From assembly GCA_934725015.1 (NCBI GenBank), contig CAKVAS010000020.1, forward strand, positions 1 through 48,645: a DNA stretch of 48,645 nucleotides, written 5' to 3'. This DNA comes from an uncultured Bacteroidales bacterium. Lineage in GTDB: Bacteria; Bacteroidota; Bacteroidia; Bacteroidales; UBA932. The notes under the pieces are model-generated. The model did no database searches and was not told the DNA's origin. It worked only from the letters and a program-made list of their open reading frames with translations. Both the position numbers and the translations under genes were made by a program. Positions within the stretch are counted from its first letter, which is position 1. Every line of letters begins with the position of its first letter. Shown here one piece after another: positions 32,552 to 41,288 of the stretch.

Positions 32552-34132
32552 CTACTGGTCAGAATACCTTGCGAACGCCTGCTCAATCACGGTGCGCTTT
32601 TCCGGACAGGCCTTTATAATCGCGTCCCTGAGAGACGTGACGGAAGACACGTCATCGGACATCGCCCCGAAAATCACGTCACGGCCGATGCCCCTCTCAT
32701 CGAGGTACTTGAGAATCTGTGGCTTGAACCAGAAGCTTTCCCCGCTGTTCGGAACATATCCGCCGTAGCGGTCCTTATGCATCACGCTTTCGAGATAGTA
32801 TGCCCACATCTCGCCCACCTCGCAGTAGCCGGCTCCGTCTTCCTTTCCGGTCCCGTAGGTCGAGCCGCTCGACACGAACGAGCGCAGGATGAACTCCACA
32901 TATTTGTTCCAATAGCCGTTCCCGACCTTGGCATAGTGGCTCGCATGGGCAAGCTCATGGACTGTGTCGGACCAGATTCTCCTGTAAGAAGTCTTCCCGG
33001 AGGTCCCGAGAGTGATGTCCGGAGCAAAGAGCTTCACGAGCGGGGAATAGACGCCGAGAAAGCCGGCTATGAGAGCATGGCTCACGACGGCGCCCTGATG
33101 AATCATCGGGGAGCTGCAGTTTTCAAGGCCGTTCATTATCCATATCCTGAGGTCGGCCGGAGGTGCGGAAATATTCATGTCCTCCTTGTCGCAGCGGCTG
33201 ATATAGTCATAGACGGCGTTGTTCACGACACATCGGCGGAACAGCTTCCCCTCGGAATCCGCAGTTACATTAATGCTGACTCCGGATGGCTCCGCCTTTC
33301 CGAGGGTCGAGACGGAGGCAGGCACGAGTATCAGGTTGAAGCCTATCGCGAAGTTCTTCTCGTTCTTGAACACCAGCCGATAGCGGAGCTTCGACGAAAA
33401 CTGGCGGTCCATGCTGTAGTAGCCGTCCCGGTCAGTATATGCACGGGCGAACTTCACGAAGGCATTGCAGCTGACCATGACTCCGGCCACCCCCACCGGC
33501 TTTCCGCCGTTCGCCTCCTCGTCCACTATGGTAATCCGCCCCGCAGGGTTAACCCTGTCCGCCTTTGTTGCAAGAGGGTCGGCCAGCATCCCGGCATTGC
33601 CGGTAATCTCGTATGCCCTGCGCTCGACCGCCTCCCAGTCCAGTCCGTCCGCCTTTGTGGCAGGGTCGTGGGCGGCGATGTAGCACTCGTGCAGGATCTG
33701 ATGCCTGATGTCCGGGAACTCGAAGTCCTTGGGGACGACGGCATACTGCCAGGTGATTTCCTCCTCGCCTACGGACGGGTCACGGTACCAGTCACCCTCT
33801 CGCAGAATCTCATAGTCGAGAGGATGGTCCAAGAGCTCGACTCCTGAGGCCTTCAGCAGGTCAAATTCGTCCTGGTTAGCGGGAAAAAAGCGCACATAGA
33901 GGTCTGTCGTGCTCACATTCACGCGGTCAGCCTTCGTCGGATAAGTCTCGCGCAGGGCCTTCGTCATGTTTTCGGTTTTGTACGGGTCCTCCAGCTGGCG
34001 GCCGAGCACAATCTCCTCATGCCGTACCTCAGCGCCATCCGGGCCGGCAGGGCTGTTGCCGGAACCGAAGTCAATTCTTTCGCAGGACAGTAGTGTCGCA
34101 GCAGCCCCGAAGAACAAAAGAATACGTTTCAT
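32552..34132 (-). CDS. HExxH metallopeptidase-like lipoprotein heading the fimbrial operon
   Basis: 526 residues with lipoprotein signal MKRILLFFGAAATLLSC (Cys17). Parts: an N-terminal region with three TKAD motifs (YPTKADRVN, PATKADGLD, LATKADRVN); a carboxypeptidase-regulatory-like beta domain (about 215-265, GVAGVMVSCNAFVKFARAYTDRDGYYSMDRQF); and a C-terminal region with HELAHASHYAKVGNGYWNKYVEF (about 392-414), which carries an HExxH zinc motif, and then YCEVGEMWAYYLE, whose Glu could be the third ligand as in gluzincins. No family was firmly named. It sits first in the operon with DUF3575, DUF3868, fimbrillin and anchor, so processing or assembly of fimbrial subunits is a plausible but unproven job. 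Confidence 0.7.
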   Translation of the reverse strand: MKRILLFFGAAATLLSCERIDFGSGNSPAGPDGAEVRHEEIVLGRQLEDPYKTENMTKALRETYPTKADRVNVSTTDLYVRFFPANQDEFDLLKASGVELLDHPLDYEILREGDWYRDPSVGEEEITWQYAVVPKDFEFPDIRHQILHECYIAAHDPATKADGLDWEAVERRAYEITGNAGMLADPLATKADRVNPAGRITIVDEEANGGKPVGVAGVMVSCNAFVKFARAYTDRDGYYSMDRQFSSKLRYRLVFKNEKNFAIGFNLILVPASVSTLGKAEPSGVSINVTADSEGKLFRRCVVNNAVYDYISRCDKEDMNISAPPADLRIWIMNGLENCSSPMIHQGAVVSHALIAGFLGVYSPLVKLFAPDITLGTSGKTSYRRIWSDTVHELAHASHYAKVGNGYWNKYVEFILRSFVSSGSTYGTGKEDGAGYCEVGEMWAYYLESVMHKDRYGGYVPNSGESFWFKPQILKYLDERGIGRDVIFGAMSDDVSSVTSLRDAIIKACPEKRTVIEQAFARYSDQ

Positions 34133-34156
34133 ATCGCTTCATTTTAAATTACGGGG

Positions 34157-34164
34157 CAAAGCTA
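34157..34164 (-). promoter_or_regulatory. -7 box of the fimbrial operon
   Basis: TAGCTTTG on the minus strand matches TAnnTTTG, 24 bp before the lipoprotein ATG. The -33 region lies inside the 34170-34204 dyad and has no clear TTG. Confidence 0.6.
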
Positions 34165-34169
34165 TAACC

Positions 34170-34204
34170 AATTAGCCGTTGAATGAAATATTCAGCGGCT
34201 AATT
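34170..34204. promoter_or_regulatory. 15-bp dyad overlapping the fimbrial promoter
   Basis: AATTAGCCGTTGAAT, 5-nt spacer GAAAT, ATTCAGCGGCTAATT; 14 of 15 positions pair. It begins 5 bp upstream of the -7 box, over the -33 region, so it is well placed as an operator. It could also be a DNA-invertase site or a simple hairpin. Confidence 0.6.
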
Positions 34205-34210
34205 GCACGA

Positions 34211-34240
34211 ATCGCCCTCAGAGACATCTCCAAGGGCGAT
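34211..34240. repeat. Hairpin between deoC and the fimbrial operon
   Basis: ATCGCCCT / AGGGCGAT with an inner GAGA / TCTC pairing. No strong T-run on the minus strand, so not a clear terminator for deoC. Confidence 0.5.
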
Positions 34241-34256
34241 TTATTTCTCAAAATCA

Positions 34257-34280
34257 GAAAAAGTTTGCGCAAACTTTTTC
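34257..34280. terminator. Perfect 24-bp palindrome after deoC
   Basis: GAAAAAGTTTGC / GCAAACTTTTTC with no loop. On the minus strand it starts about 10 bp past the deoC stop and ends in CTTTTTC, so it may end that transcript; the T-run is part of the stem itself. Confidence 0.55.
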
Positions 34281-34290
34281 GGGAAAAGAC

Positions 34291-35181
34291 CTAAAAATAG
34301 GCCACCGTTTTCTGCTCCACGGCGGACAAAATGCTGTTTGCAACGCGGCTGACGCCATATCGGAACAAATCCCTGTTGAGCCACTCCCGGCCAAGAGCCG
34401 CTGAAACTATGAGGTAGTAACAAATTGCATCTTTTGCGTTGGAAATGCCTCCGGCAGGCTTGAATCCGACCTTTTTTCCGGTCTTTTCATAGAATTTGGC
34501 GATGCACTGGCACATCACGAAGGCGGCGACAGGGGTCGCGTTCACCTCCACCTTTCCGGTCGATGTCTTGATGAAGTCCGCGCCGGCCTCCATGGCGAGG
34601 AACGAAGCCTTCGCGATGTTCTCCACCGAAACGAGCAGCCCGGTTTCGAGTATGACCTTCAGATGGACAGCGCGCCCCTGCTTCCGCGCGACGGAGTCGA
34701 TGCACTCTCTCACGGCGCGGATTTCCTCCGATGCCCTGTCATAGTCACCGGCAAGGAACGCGTTGAGCGCGAGCACTATATCAACCTCGTCAGCGCCGTT
34801 TTCAACTGCCTTGGCGCACTCCAGAAGCTTCACCTCAATAAAGCTCTGGGACGAAGGGAAGCAGGCGGAGACCACGGTGATGTGATAGTCGCCCTTCCTG
34901 TTGTCGCGCACGGTCGATGCAAAGTTAGGATAGACACACACGGAGGCGGGATATGGCCAGCCCGGAAACTTTTCCGGAAATTCGTTAACCTTACCGACAA
35001 GGGCGGCAATCGAAGCCTCCGTGTCATTGGTCTTGAGCGAGGTGACGTCAAGCATTGAGAAACAATTCTTCAGAACATCCTCGGTCATGAATCCGTCAAT
35101 GTTCGCGGAAATGTTGCCGATGGCCGCGTCAATCTCCTCCGTCTTAGGAGAATAGCCGTATTTATCAAAATAGTCAGTCAT
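34291..35181 (-). CDS. deoC: Deoxyribose-phosphate aldolase
   Basis: 296 residues, the length of the Bacteroidales form. Splits 2-deoxyribose-5-phosphate into glyceraldehyde-3-phosphate and acetaldehyde in nucleoside breakdown. The Schiff-base Lys is in GADFIKTSTGK (about 204-214) and the second Lys in KKVGFKPAGGI (about 238-248). VCVYPNFASTVRDN and DEVDIVLALNAFLAGDY are also family motifs. It ends in a region of several hairpins; no good promoter box was found upstream. Confidence 0.96.
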   Translation of the reverse strand: MTDYFDKYGYSPKTEEIDAAIGNISANIDGFMTEDVLKNCFSMLDVTSLKTNDTEASIAALVGKVNEFPEKFPGWPYPASVCVYPNFASTVRDNRKGDYHITVVSACFPSSQSFIEVKLLECAKAVENGADEVDIVLALNAFLAGDYDRASEEIRAVRECIDSVARKQGRAVHLKVILETGLLVSVENIAKASFLAMEAGADFIKTSTGKVEVNATPVAAFVMCQCIAKFYEKTGKKVGFKPAGGISNAKDAICYYLIVSAALGREWLNRDLFRYGVSRVANSILSAVEQKTVAYF

Positions 35182-35289
35182 TTTTTATTTATATTATTTA
35201 ATCATTATGTAATCCAAGCTTTGCATTCCAGTGCACGGATGCCCCGTCCGAAACTTCCGCATATAGATGCTCAAATGCCGTCCGGCGTT

Positions 35290-36048
35290 TCAGGCCCGGA
35301 CCTGCACTTTGAATCCCTCCGCCACAAGCGGGTGCACAAGGGAACTTATCTCGTCGAAGGAATAGCCGTGCAGAGACTTCTGCGGGGTCTCGCGGTCTAT
35401 CGAATAGGCCATTATCTCCCTCGGCTTCAGATTCCTCACAATGTCCATCCAGCCCGCCAGATTCTCCGGAGCCGCCGAGTCAAACCCGTCGCAGCGGAGG
35501 AAGATCGTCTGGAGTATGAAATCGCCCTCAAACGCCCCGAGACTTTCCACAACCCTGTTAAGGTCATAGTTTCCCGCCGGCTTGTTTATCCTGTCTGCAA
35601 GGGCCGAAGTCGCGGCGTCAATCTTCATCACCGGGTTATCCACCTTGCGCAGAGCCGCGAATATCTCCTCCTTTCCGCAGGTCGTGGCGTTCGAGAGCAC
35701 CGTGACCTTCGCCGAAGGGGCGAGTTCATTCCGCAGGGAAAGCGCGAGATCCACAATTTCAGGGAAATGAGGATTGAGGGTGGGCTCACCGTTACCGGAA
35801 AATGTAATCGAGTCAAGGGATATCCCTTTTTCGGAAATATGCGAAAGCGCCGCGCGCATCGCCGCCCCGAAATCATCCGCTGTCGGAAACGCCCCCCTGG
35901 AAAAATTGTCCCTGTTCCATCCGCATTCGCAGTATATGCAGTCGAAATTGCACAGCTTGCCCTCCGGAGGAAGCAGGTTAACCCCGAGAGAAGTCCCGAG
36001 CCGACGGCTGTGTATCGGGCCATATACTATATTGTCGAAATGCAGCAT
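35290..36048 (-). CDS. Radical SAM protein
   Basis: 252 residues. The 4Fe-4S cluster ligands are in CNFDCIYCECGW (CxxxCxxC, about 33-44). A GNGEPTLNPHF motif binds SAM. The start YGPIHSRRLGTSLGVNLLPPEGKLC and the GNGEPTLNP core suggest the small radical-SAM group with no extra C-terminal cluster domain. The reaction is unknown. It lies 43 bp after DUF4296 and about 108 bp before deoC. Confidence 0.9.
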   Translation of the reverse strand: MLHFDNIVYGPIHSRRLGTSLGVNLLPPEGKLCNFDCIYCECGWNRDNFSRGAFPTADDFGAAMRAALSHISEKGISLDSITFSGNGEPTLNPHFPEIVDLALSLRNELAPSAKVTVLSNATTCGKEEIFAALRKVDNPVMKIDAATSALADRINKPAGNYDLNRVVESLGAFEGDFILQTIFLRCDGFDSAAPENLAGWMDIVRNLKPREIMAYSIDRETPQKSLHGYSFDEISSLVHPLVAEGFKVQVRA

Positions 36049-36091
36049 CTTTATTTTTGTGTTAATTCTATGTATTCCTGCCAGCCCGTCA

Positions 36092-36895
36092 TCATCGCGT
36101 CAGGCTGTCCCTGACTGGGAAGAGACGCCTGCGCCTCGCCTTGTTTTCCGGAGCCGTAAGTTCACCTGTTACGAGATGTGGTTCCGCCGCAGGCTTCAGC
36201 CGCGAGTCGGGAGCCGTGTCCCGGTCAGGCAGCGACGGCCTGATTCCAGCAGCCGGCACGCCCCCGGCCGAATCCGCCGGAGCGAGCCTGATGCTGTCGG
36301 AAACTACGGCAAGGCTGTCCGCCGCGACATCCAAGGAATCAGCCCTGATTATCATGGCCGGGCCGTCATAGGTAGTGTCCGTAGCCTGTACAAACTTAAA
36401 CACCAAGCAGTTAAGAGAATCCCATGTCACCGTCACACTGTCAGACGGGTTCGTCCTCGACATGACCCTCATCAGCGAATCGACGTTCAGGCGGACGAGA
36501 TTCCTGAGCGAGTCAAGCCTGCGGCTCTCTCTAAGAGCATCCTCCCGCGCCTTCTTCTCGGCCTTGAGCTCCGCGAGCCTGCCGTTCAGAATTTCAGAAG
36601 TCCTGCGGAGAATCCTCGAATAGCGGGTAGGATCCTTCATGTAGGCGCTTACACTGTTCAGATAGTCGTCGTAGGTGTAGCCGTATCTCTCCAGAACCGG
36701 CGCATAGACCAGCGAGGTGTCGGCCTCGCGCCTGAGCGAGCGGTTGTCGTCAATCCACTGGTCAAGCACATACATCTCGGCATATATCTCCGACATCTTC
36801 TCCTTCGGGATGACGCGCTCCTTCTTCACGCAGGAAGCGAGCATGAGTCCGAGAACAAGCGTCAGGACAAGACTATATGCCGGAAGTCTCTTCAC
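36092..36895 (-). CDS. DUF4296 domain-containing lipoprotein
   Basis: 267 residues. Lipobox near LMLASC (Cys22). The DUF4296 part (about 30-115) has PKEKMSEIYAEMYVLDQWI...YAPVLERYGYTYDDYLNSVSAYM. A charged helical stretch (RLAELKAEKKAREDALRESRRLDSL) follows, then a Ser/Asp/Ala-rich C-terminal tail that looks disordered. Function unknown; the family is limited to Bacteroidota. It starts 6 bp after pheT. Confidence 0.85.
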   Translation of the reverse strand: MKRLPAYSLVLTLVLGLMLASCVKKERVIPKEKMSEIYAEMYVLDQWIDDNRSLRREADTSLVYAPVLERYGYTYDDYLNSVSAYMKDPTRYSRILRRTSEILNGRLAELKAEKKAREDALRESRRLDSLRNLVRLNVDSLMRVMSRTNPSDSVTVTWDSLNCLVFKFVQATDTTYDGPAMIIRADSLDVAADSLAVVSDSIRLAPADSAGGVPAAGIRPSLPDRDTAPDSRLKPAAEPHLVTGELTAPENKARRRRLFPVRDSLTR

Positions 36896-36901
36896 CGCGG
36901 C

Positions 36902-39349
36902 CTACCTCAGCGTTGCGCCGTTCTCATTCCGGAAGGAAGAGAGCAGCTTCTGCATAATCCTCTCGACATCAGCGTCCGTGAGAGTCTTGTCAAGGTCCTG
37001 AAGCACGAAGCTCAGCGCATACTGCTTCTTGCCCTGAGGAATCTTGTCGCCCTTATAGACATCGAACAGCGACACGCTCTTCAGCATCTTCTTGCCGGTC
37101 CTGTAAGCTGTACGGCGAAGGTCGGCGAAGCTGACGTTCTCGTCGAGCAGAAGCGCGAGGTCACGGCGGACCTCCGGATACTTAGGAAGTTCCCTGTAGC
37201 TGATCTTGTCCCTCTTCACGAGTTCAAAGAGAACCTGCCAGTTGATTTCGGCGGCGAAGACCGGCTGCCTGATGCCGAACTTCCGAAGCAGAGGCTGTGC
37301 GACCACGCCGAGAACCGCAAGCTGGCGGTGACTGCCCGGAAGCAGGTATGCCTGCCCGTCAGAGAATATGTCCGCAGGAGCCTCGGCCGTCTCCATCTGG
37401 TAGAGATCCGCGCCGAAACGCTTCAGAAGCGCCTCCACATAGCCCTTGAGCTGGAAGAAACTGCCCTTGCCGGCGTCCGTGCGCCATGACTTCTCCGGCG
37501 CTCCGGAAATGGACATGGCATAGCACTGGTGCTCGTCGATGTCGTCGAGTTTCGGCTCGGAAGTCACGTTCTTCAGAGAATATACGGAGCCGTATTCAAA
37601 TATACGGAGATTCGTCGCCTGGCGGTTAATGTTATATGCGATGACCTCCAGTCCGTTGAGCATCAGCGTCTGGCGCATCACGTTAAGATCGGAGCTGAGC
37701 GGGTTGAGCACGCGAACGCAGCGTTCCTCCGGGAATGTCGTGAGCTTCGAGTAATATTCGCCCCTCGTAAGGGAGTTGTTCATCGTCTCGACAAAACCGT
37801 TAGCGGCGAGCCAGTCGGAGATGGTGTTGCGGACAATCTCAGGCTCAGGCTTCTCGCTCGGATTCACCGACATCCTCATGGCCTTCGGAAGCTCGATGTT
37901 GTTATACCCATAGATACGGAGTATCTCCTCGACGACGTCGCATTCACGATAGACGTCAACCATATATGTCGGAACGCCCACAACAGCGCCGTTTTCCCTC
38001 TTCTCGACGAACTCGTAGCCCAGAGCCGTCAGGATTTCCTCTATCGTGCCGTGGCCTATCTTCTTACCGATGAAGTCCTCGATGCGGTTGTAGTCCAGCG
38101 CCACCTGCCTGCGGGCGAACTGCGCCGACTCAACGCGACGAATCTTTCCGTCAAGATGAGCTCCGGTGAGTTCCTGAAGCAGGAGTATCGCCCTCTTGGC
38201 CGCATATTCAAGCGCGAGCGGGTCACATCCCCTCTCGTAGCGGAAGGAAGCGTCGGTCTTGAGACCGTGCCTCTTCGATGTCTTTCTGACTGTAACGGGG
38301 TTGAAATATGCGATTTCGAGGAATATGTCCTTCGTATTCTCTGAAATTCCGGAATCCGCGCCGCCGAACACGCCGGCAAGGCACATGGCGCCCTTTTCGT
38401 CCGCAATCACGAGATCCGCCGGATTAAGCTCACGCTCCACTCCGTCAAGCGTGACAAGTTTCTCGCCCTCATAAGCGTCGCGGACGATGACCTTGCCTCC
38501 TGAAATCTTCGCCGCGTCAAATGTGTGGAGCGGCTGTCCGAGTTCCATGAGCACGAAATTGCTGACATCCACGACATTGTCGATAGGGCGGAGTCCGACG
38601 GACAGGAGCTTTTTCTGAAGCCACTCCGGCGACGGGCCTACCTTTGCGCCGCGCAGCGTCGCGCCGAAATATCTCGGGGCGTCGGTCTTGGCGATGACCT
38701 CGACAGGAATGGAGCCCTCATCGGAGGCCGGCTCGGCGAAGGCGGACACGTCCGGAATACAGAGCTCGCACGGGATGTTGTTGTGCTTCAGATATGCGTA
38801 GAGGTCACGGGCAACACCGATGTGTGACGCGGCATCGACGCGGTTGGCCGTGAGACCGATTTCTATGATTGTGTCAGTCGCGAGATGGAGATAGTCCCTG
38901 GCTGGAGTTCCCGGAACTGCGGCGGGGTCAAGAATCATGATTCCGTCATGCGACTCGCCGATTCCGAGTTCGTCCTCTGCGCAGAGCATTCCGAATGATT
39001 CCACTCCGCGAATCTTCGACTTCTTAATCTTGAAGTCCTCTCCGAGAACGGTACCTATCGTTGCAAGGAGAACCTTCTCCCCTGCGGCCACGTTCGGCGC
39101 CCCGCAGACCACCTGAAGCAGTTCAGACCCGCCGGCATTGACCTTTGTAACATGAAGGTGATCCGAGTCGGGATGCTCGGTGCACTCAACGACTTCCGCC
39201 ACCACAACTCCGGCAAGCCCGCCGGGAATCTCCTCGACGGTCTCCATGGAATCCACTTCAAGCCCGATGGAAGTAAGCGCAGCGGCAACCTCTTCCGGAG
39301 AAAGACCACACTTGATGTAATCCTTAAGCCAATTGTACGAAACAGTCAT
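36902..39349 (-). CDS. pheT: Phenylalanyl-tRNA synthetase beta subunit
   Basis: 815 residues. With PheS it forms the alpha2beta2 enzyme for tRNA-Phe. Domain order: N-terminal EMAP-II-like tRNA-binding region (about 40-150, VVVAEVVECTEHPDSDHLHV...VVCGAPNVAAGEKV), B3/B4 editing domain (about 205-380), B5, the catalytic-like core, and a C-terminal FDX-ACB domain (about 720-815, SVSLFDVYKGDKIPQGKKQYALSFVLQDLDKTLTDADV). pheS is not in this window, so the two subunit genes are apart, as often in Bacteroidota. 75 bp after ftsY. Confidence 0.98.
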   Translation of the reverse strand: MTVSYNWLKDYIKCGLSPEEVAAALTSIGLEVDSMETVEEIPGGLAGVVVAEVVECTEHPDSDHLHVTKVNAGGSELLQVVCGAPNVAAGEKVLLATIGTVLGEDFKIKKSKIRGVESFGMLCAEDELGIGESHDGIMILDPAAVPGTPARDYLHLATDTIIEIGLTANRVDAASHIGVARDLYAYLKHNNIPCELCIPDVSAFAEPASDEGSIPVEVIAKTDAPRYFGATLRGAKVGPSPEWLQKKLLSVGLRPIDNVVDVSNFVLMELGQPLHTFDAAKISGGKVIVRDAYEGEKLVTLDGVERELNPADLVIADEKGAMCLAGVFGGADSGISENTKDIFLEIAYFNPVTVRKTSKRHGLKTDASFRYERGCDPLALEYAAKRAILLLQELTGAHLDGKIRRVESAQFARRQVALDYNRIEDFIGKKIGHGTIEEILTALGYEFVEKRENGAVVGVPTYMVDVYRECDVVEEILRIYGYNNIELPKAMRMSVNPSEKPEPEIVRNTISDWLAANGFVETMNNSLTRGEYYSKLTTFPEERCVRVLNPLSSDLNVMRQTLMLNGLEVIAYNINRQATNLRIFEYGSVYSLKNVTSEPKLDDIDEHQCYAMSISGAPEKSWRTDAGKGSFFQLKGYVEALLKRFGADLYQMETAEAPADIFSDGQAYLLPGSHRQLAVLGVVAQPLLRKFGIRQPVFAAEINWQVLFELVKRDKISYRELPKYPEVRRDLALLLDENVSFADLRRTAYRTGKKMLKSVSLFDVYKGDKIPQGKKQYALSFVLQDLDKTLTDADVERIMQKLLSSFRNENGATLR

Positions 39350-39424
39350 ATTCAGTCAATTTTTCTATTTTCAACATTTTCCGTCACCATCTTCCGACGC
39401 TCTTTTTCAACGGCCCGCCATGAA

Positions 39425-40372
39425 TCACCTGATTGACGAGATGTCAAACAGCGAATCCGCAAATTCCCTCCTGTCAAACAGCTTGAGGTCATCAACCCCC
39501 TCGCCTATGCCGATGTATTTCAGAGGAACCTTAAGCTGATCGACTATGCCGACGACCACGCCTCCCTTCGCCGAGCCGTCCAGTTTGGTGAGAGCCAGGG
39601 ACGTGACCTTCGTGGCGCGGGAGAACTCCCTGGCCTGCTGGAAGGCGTTCTGCCCCGTCGATGCGTCAAGCACGAGAAGAACCTCATGCGGCGCGTCCGG
39701 AACGACCTTGGCAATCACATTGCGGATTTTTGTCAGCTCGTTCATCAGGTCAATCCTGTTGTGAAGCCGGCCAGCCGTGTCGATTATAACCGCGTCGGCG
39801 CCCTTGGCAACCGCTGATTTCACCGAATCATACGCGACCGAAGCCGGGTCGGAGCCCATCTCCTGCCGGACTATATCCACGCCGGCCCTCTGGGACCATA
39901 TCACGAGCTGATCGACGGCGGCGGCCCGGAATGTGTCCGCAGCCCCGAGCACGACCTTCTTCCCGGCCGCCGCGAGCTTCGCGGCAATCTTCCCTATCGT
40001 GGTGGTCTTGCCCACGCCGTTCACGCCCACGACGAGAATGACATAAGGCTTCTTAGTCGTGTCTATCATCCTCTCGACCTCCGTCCGTCCATCCGAAACC
40101 GGAGCGCCTTCGACATCGAGAAGAGAGGAAATCTCGTCCCTAAGCATCTGTGTCAGCTCCTCAAGGGAGACATACTTGTCACGGCTGACCCGTTCCTCAA
40201 GGCTGTCGATAATCTTGAGAGTCGTGTCAACGCCCATGTCGGTCTCCACCAGAGCCTCCTCCATGGCGTCGAGTATGCCGTCATCGACACGCGACTTCCC
40301 GACAATAGCCCGCGACAGCCTGTCGAAGAAGCTTCTGTTGGTGTTCTTCACCCCCTTGTCAAAAATTCCCAT
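39425..40372 (-). CDS. ftsY: Signal recognition particle receptor FtsY
   Basis: 315 residues, the short form with only a small acidic N-terminal part. GTPase that docks SRP-ribosome complexes at the membrane. P-loop GVNGVGKTTTIGK (116-128), then DTFRAAAVDQL, DTAGR and TKLDGSAKGG. The NG domain begins around residue 15. It has its own TATATTTG box and is followed by pheT. Confidence 0.97.
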   Translation of the reverse strand: MGIFDKGVKNTNRSFFDRLSRAIVGKSRVDDGILDAMEEALVETDMGVDTTLKIIDSLEERVSRDKYVSLEELTQMLRDEISSLLDVEGAPVSDGRTEVERMIDTTKKPYVILVVGVNGVGKTTTIGKIAAKLAAAGKKVVLGAADTFRAAAVDQLVIWSQRAGVDIVRQEMGSDPASVAYDSVKSAVAKGADAVIIDTAGRLHNRIDLMNELTKIRNVIAKVVPDAPHEVLLVLDASTGQNAFQQAREFSRATKVTSLALTKLDGSAKGGVVVGIVDQLKVPLKYIGIGEGVDDLKLFDRREFADSLFDISSIR

Positions 40373-40399
40373 AATCCGGATGATTCGTTTTCAAACCTG

Positions 40400-40407
40400 C
40401 AAATATA
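40400..40407 (-). promoter_or_regulatory. -7 box of ftsY
   Basis: TATATTTG on the minus strand matches TAnnTTTG, 27 bp before the ATG. Confidence 0.6.
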
Positions 40408-40451
40408 ATGAATTTACGGCACTCCATCAAGTCGTGACAACGGTTCGCGAC

Positions 40452-40483
40452 AAAAAGACCCCGAGGTTTTCGCCCCGGGGTCT
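40452..40483 (-). terminator. Terminator of rpmB-rpmG-DUF4295
   Basis: On the minus strand AGACCCCG, 12-nt loop, CGGGGTCT, then more T (T5 in all). About 83 bp past the DUF4295 stop and before the ftsY promoter. Confidence 0.9.
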
Positions 40484-40565
40484 AACCCTATTTCCCAAAA
40501 TTGTATAAAAGGAGGAATTTCAAGGCTTTGCGTAACGCAGAAATCACCCTTTATACGTTTTTTGT

Positions 40566-40724
40566 TTATTTCTTAGAGAAAAATTCCTTAACCTCAGACT
40601 CCTCGACGAGAAGCTCGTTGAAAACGTAAGCGCCGGTCTTAGGAGACTTGTCCATACGAATGCACTTTACCATTTTCTTACCGCCCTTACCGGCAGCGAA
40701 GGTTGCGACCGCTTTCTTTGCCAT
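40566..40724 (-). CDS. DUF4295 family small basic protein
   Basis: 52 residues (MAKKAVATFAAGKGGKKMVK...). Found in Bacteroidota right after rpmG, and suspected to be a lineage-specific ribosomal protein because of its size, charge and place. It ends EESEVKEFFSKK. 17 bp after rpmG, before a strong terminator. Confidence 0.85.
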   Translation of the reverse strand: MAKKAVATFAAGKGGKKMVKCIRMDKSPKTGAYVFNELLVEESEVKEFFSKK

Positions 40725-40741
40725 AGTTTAATCCTCCTTCG

Positions 40742-40930
40742 TTATTTAATCTCACGGTGAAGCGTAACTTTCTTGAGGAAAGGATTGTACTTCATCCTCT
40801 CAAGACGCTGAGTCGTGTTCTTCTTGTTCTTCGTAGTAATGTATCTTGAGATACCCGGCACACCGCTCTCTCTCTGCTCAGTGCACTCAAGGATGACCTG
40901 CACCCTGTTACCTTTAGCTTTCTTTGCCAT
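40742..40930 (-). CDS. rpmG: 50S ribosomal protein L33
   Basis: 62 residues (MAKKAKGNRVQVILECTEQ...). No CxxC pairs, so the zinc-free type. The ending NPFLKKVTLHREIK is typical. Lies 13 bp after rpmB and 17 bp before the DUF4295 gene. Confidence 0.97.
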   Translation of the reverse strand: MAKKAKGNRVQVILECTEQRESGVPGISRYITTKNKKNTTQRLERMKYNPFLKKVTLHREIK

Positions 40931-40943
40931 AATTCAAAAACAA

Positions 40944-41186
40944 TTAAACAAGGTTAATAAATCCTTTCTTCTGAGCTTCTCTGATAGTAGCGTCGAGGCC
41001 GTTCTTCTCGATGTGCCTCATACCCTTGCAGGACACCTTGAGGGTGATGAACCTCTGCTCTTCCTCTGACCAGAACTTCTTGGTCTTGAGGTTCAGGGCG
41101 AACACGCGCTTAGTGCGCAGCTTGGAGTGAGCGACATTATTGCCGACCATTCTCTTTCTTCCTGTAACTTGACAAACCTTTGCCAT
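40944..41186 (-). CDS. rpmB: 50S ribosomal protein L28
   Basis: 80 residues (MAKVCQVTGRKRMVGNNVAHSKLRTKR...). The GNNVAHSKLRTKR stretch is the family mark. First gene of rpmB-rpmG-DUF4295. No clean TAnnTTTG box upstream: GATATTTG near 41253-41260 is the nearest match. Confidence 0.97.
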   Translation of the reverse strand: MAKVCQVTGRKRMVGNNVAHSKLRTKRVFALNLKTKKFWSEEEQRFITLKVSCKGMRHIEKNGLDATIREAQKKGFINLV

Positions 41187-41288
41187 TTTATATACTTTTT
41201 AATATTATCAAATTTTTAGAGCAACTTATTTTTTCGCATTTCTTTGCGGGCTGCAAATATCGTGTAAAAAATGCTAAATTGCAAGTAT

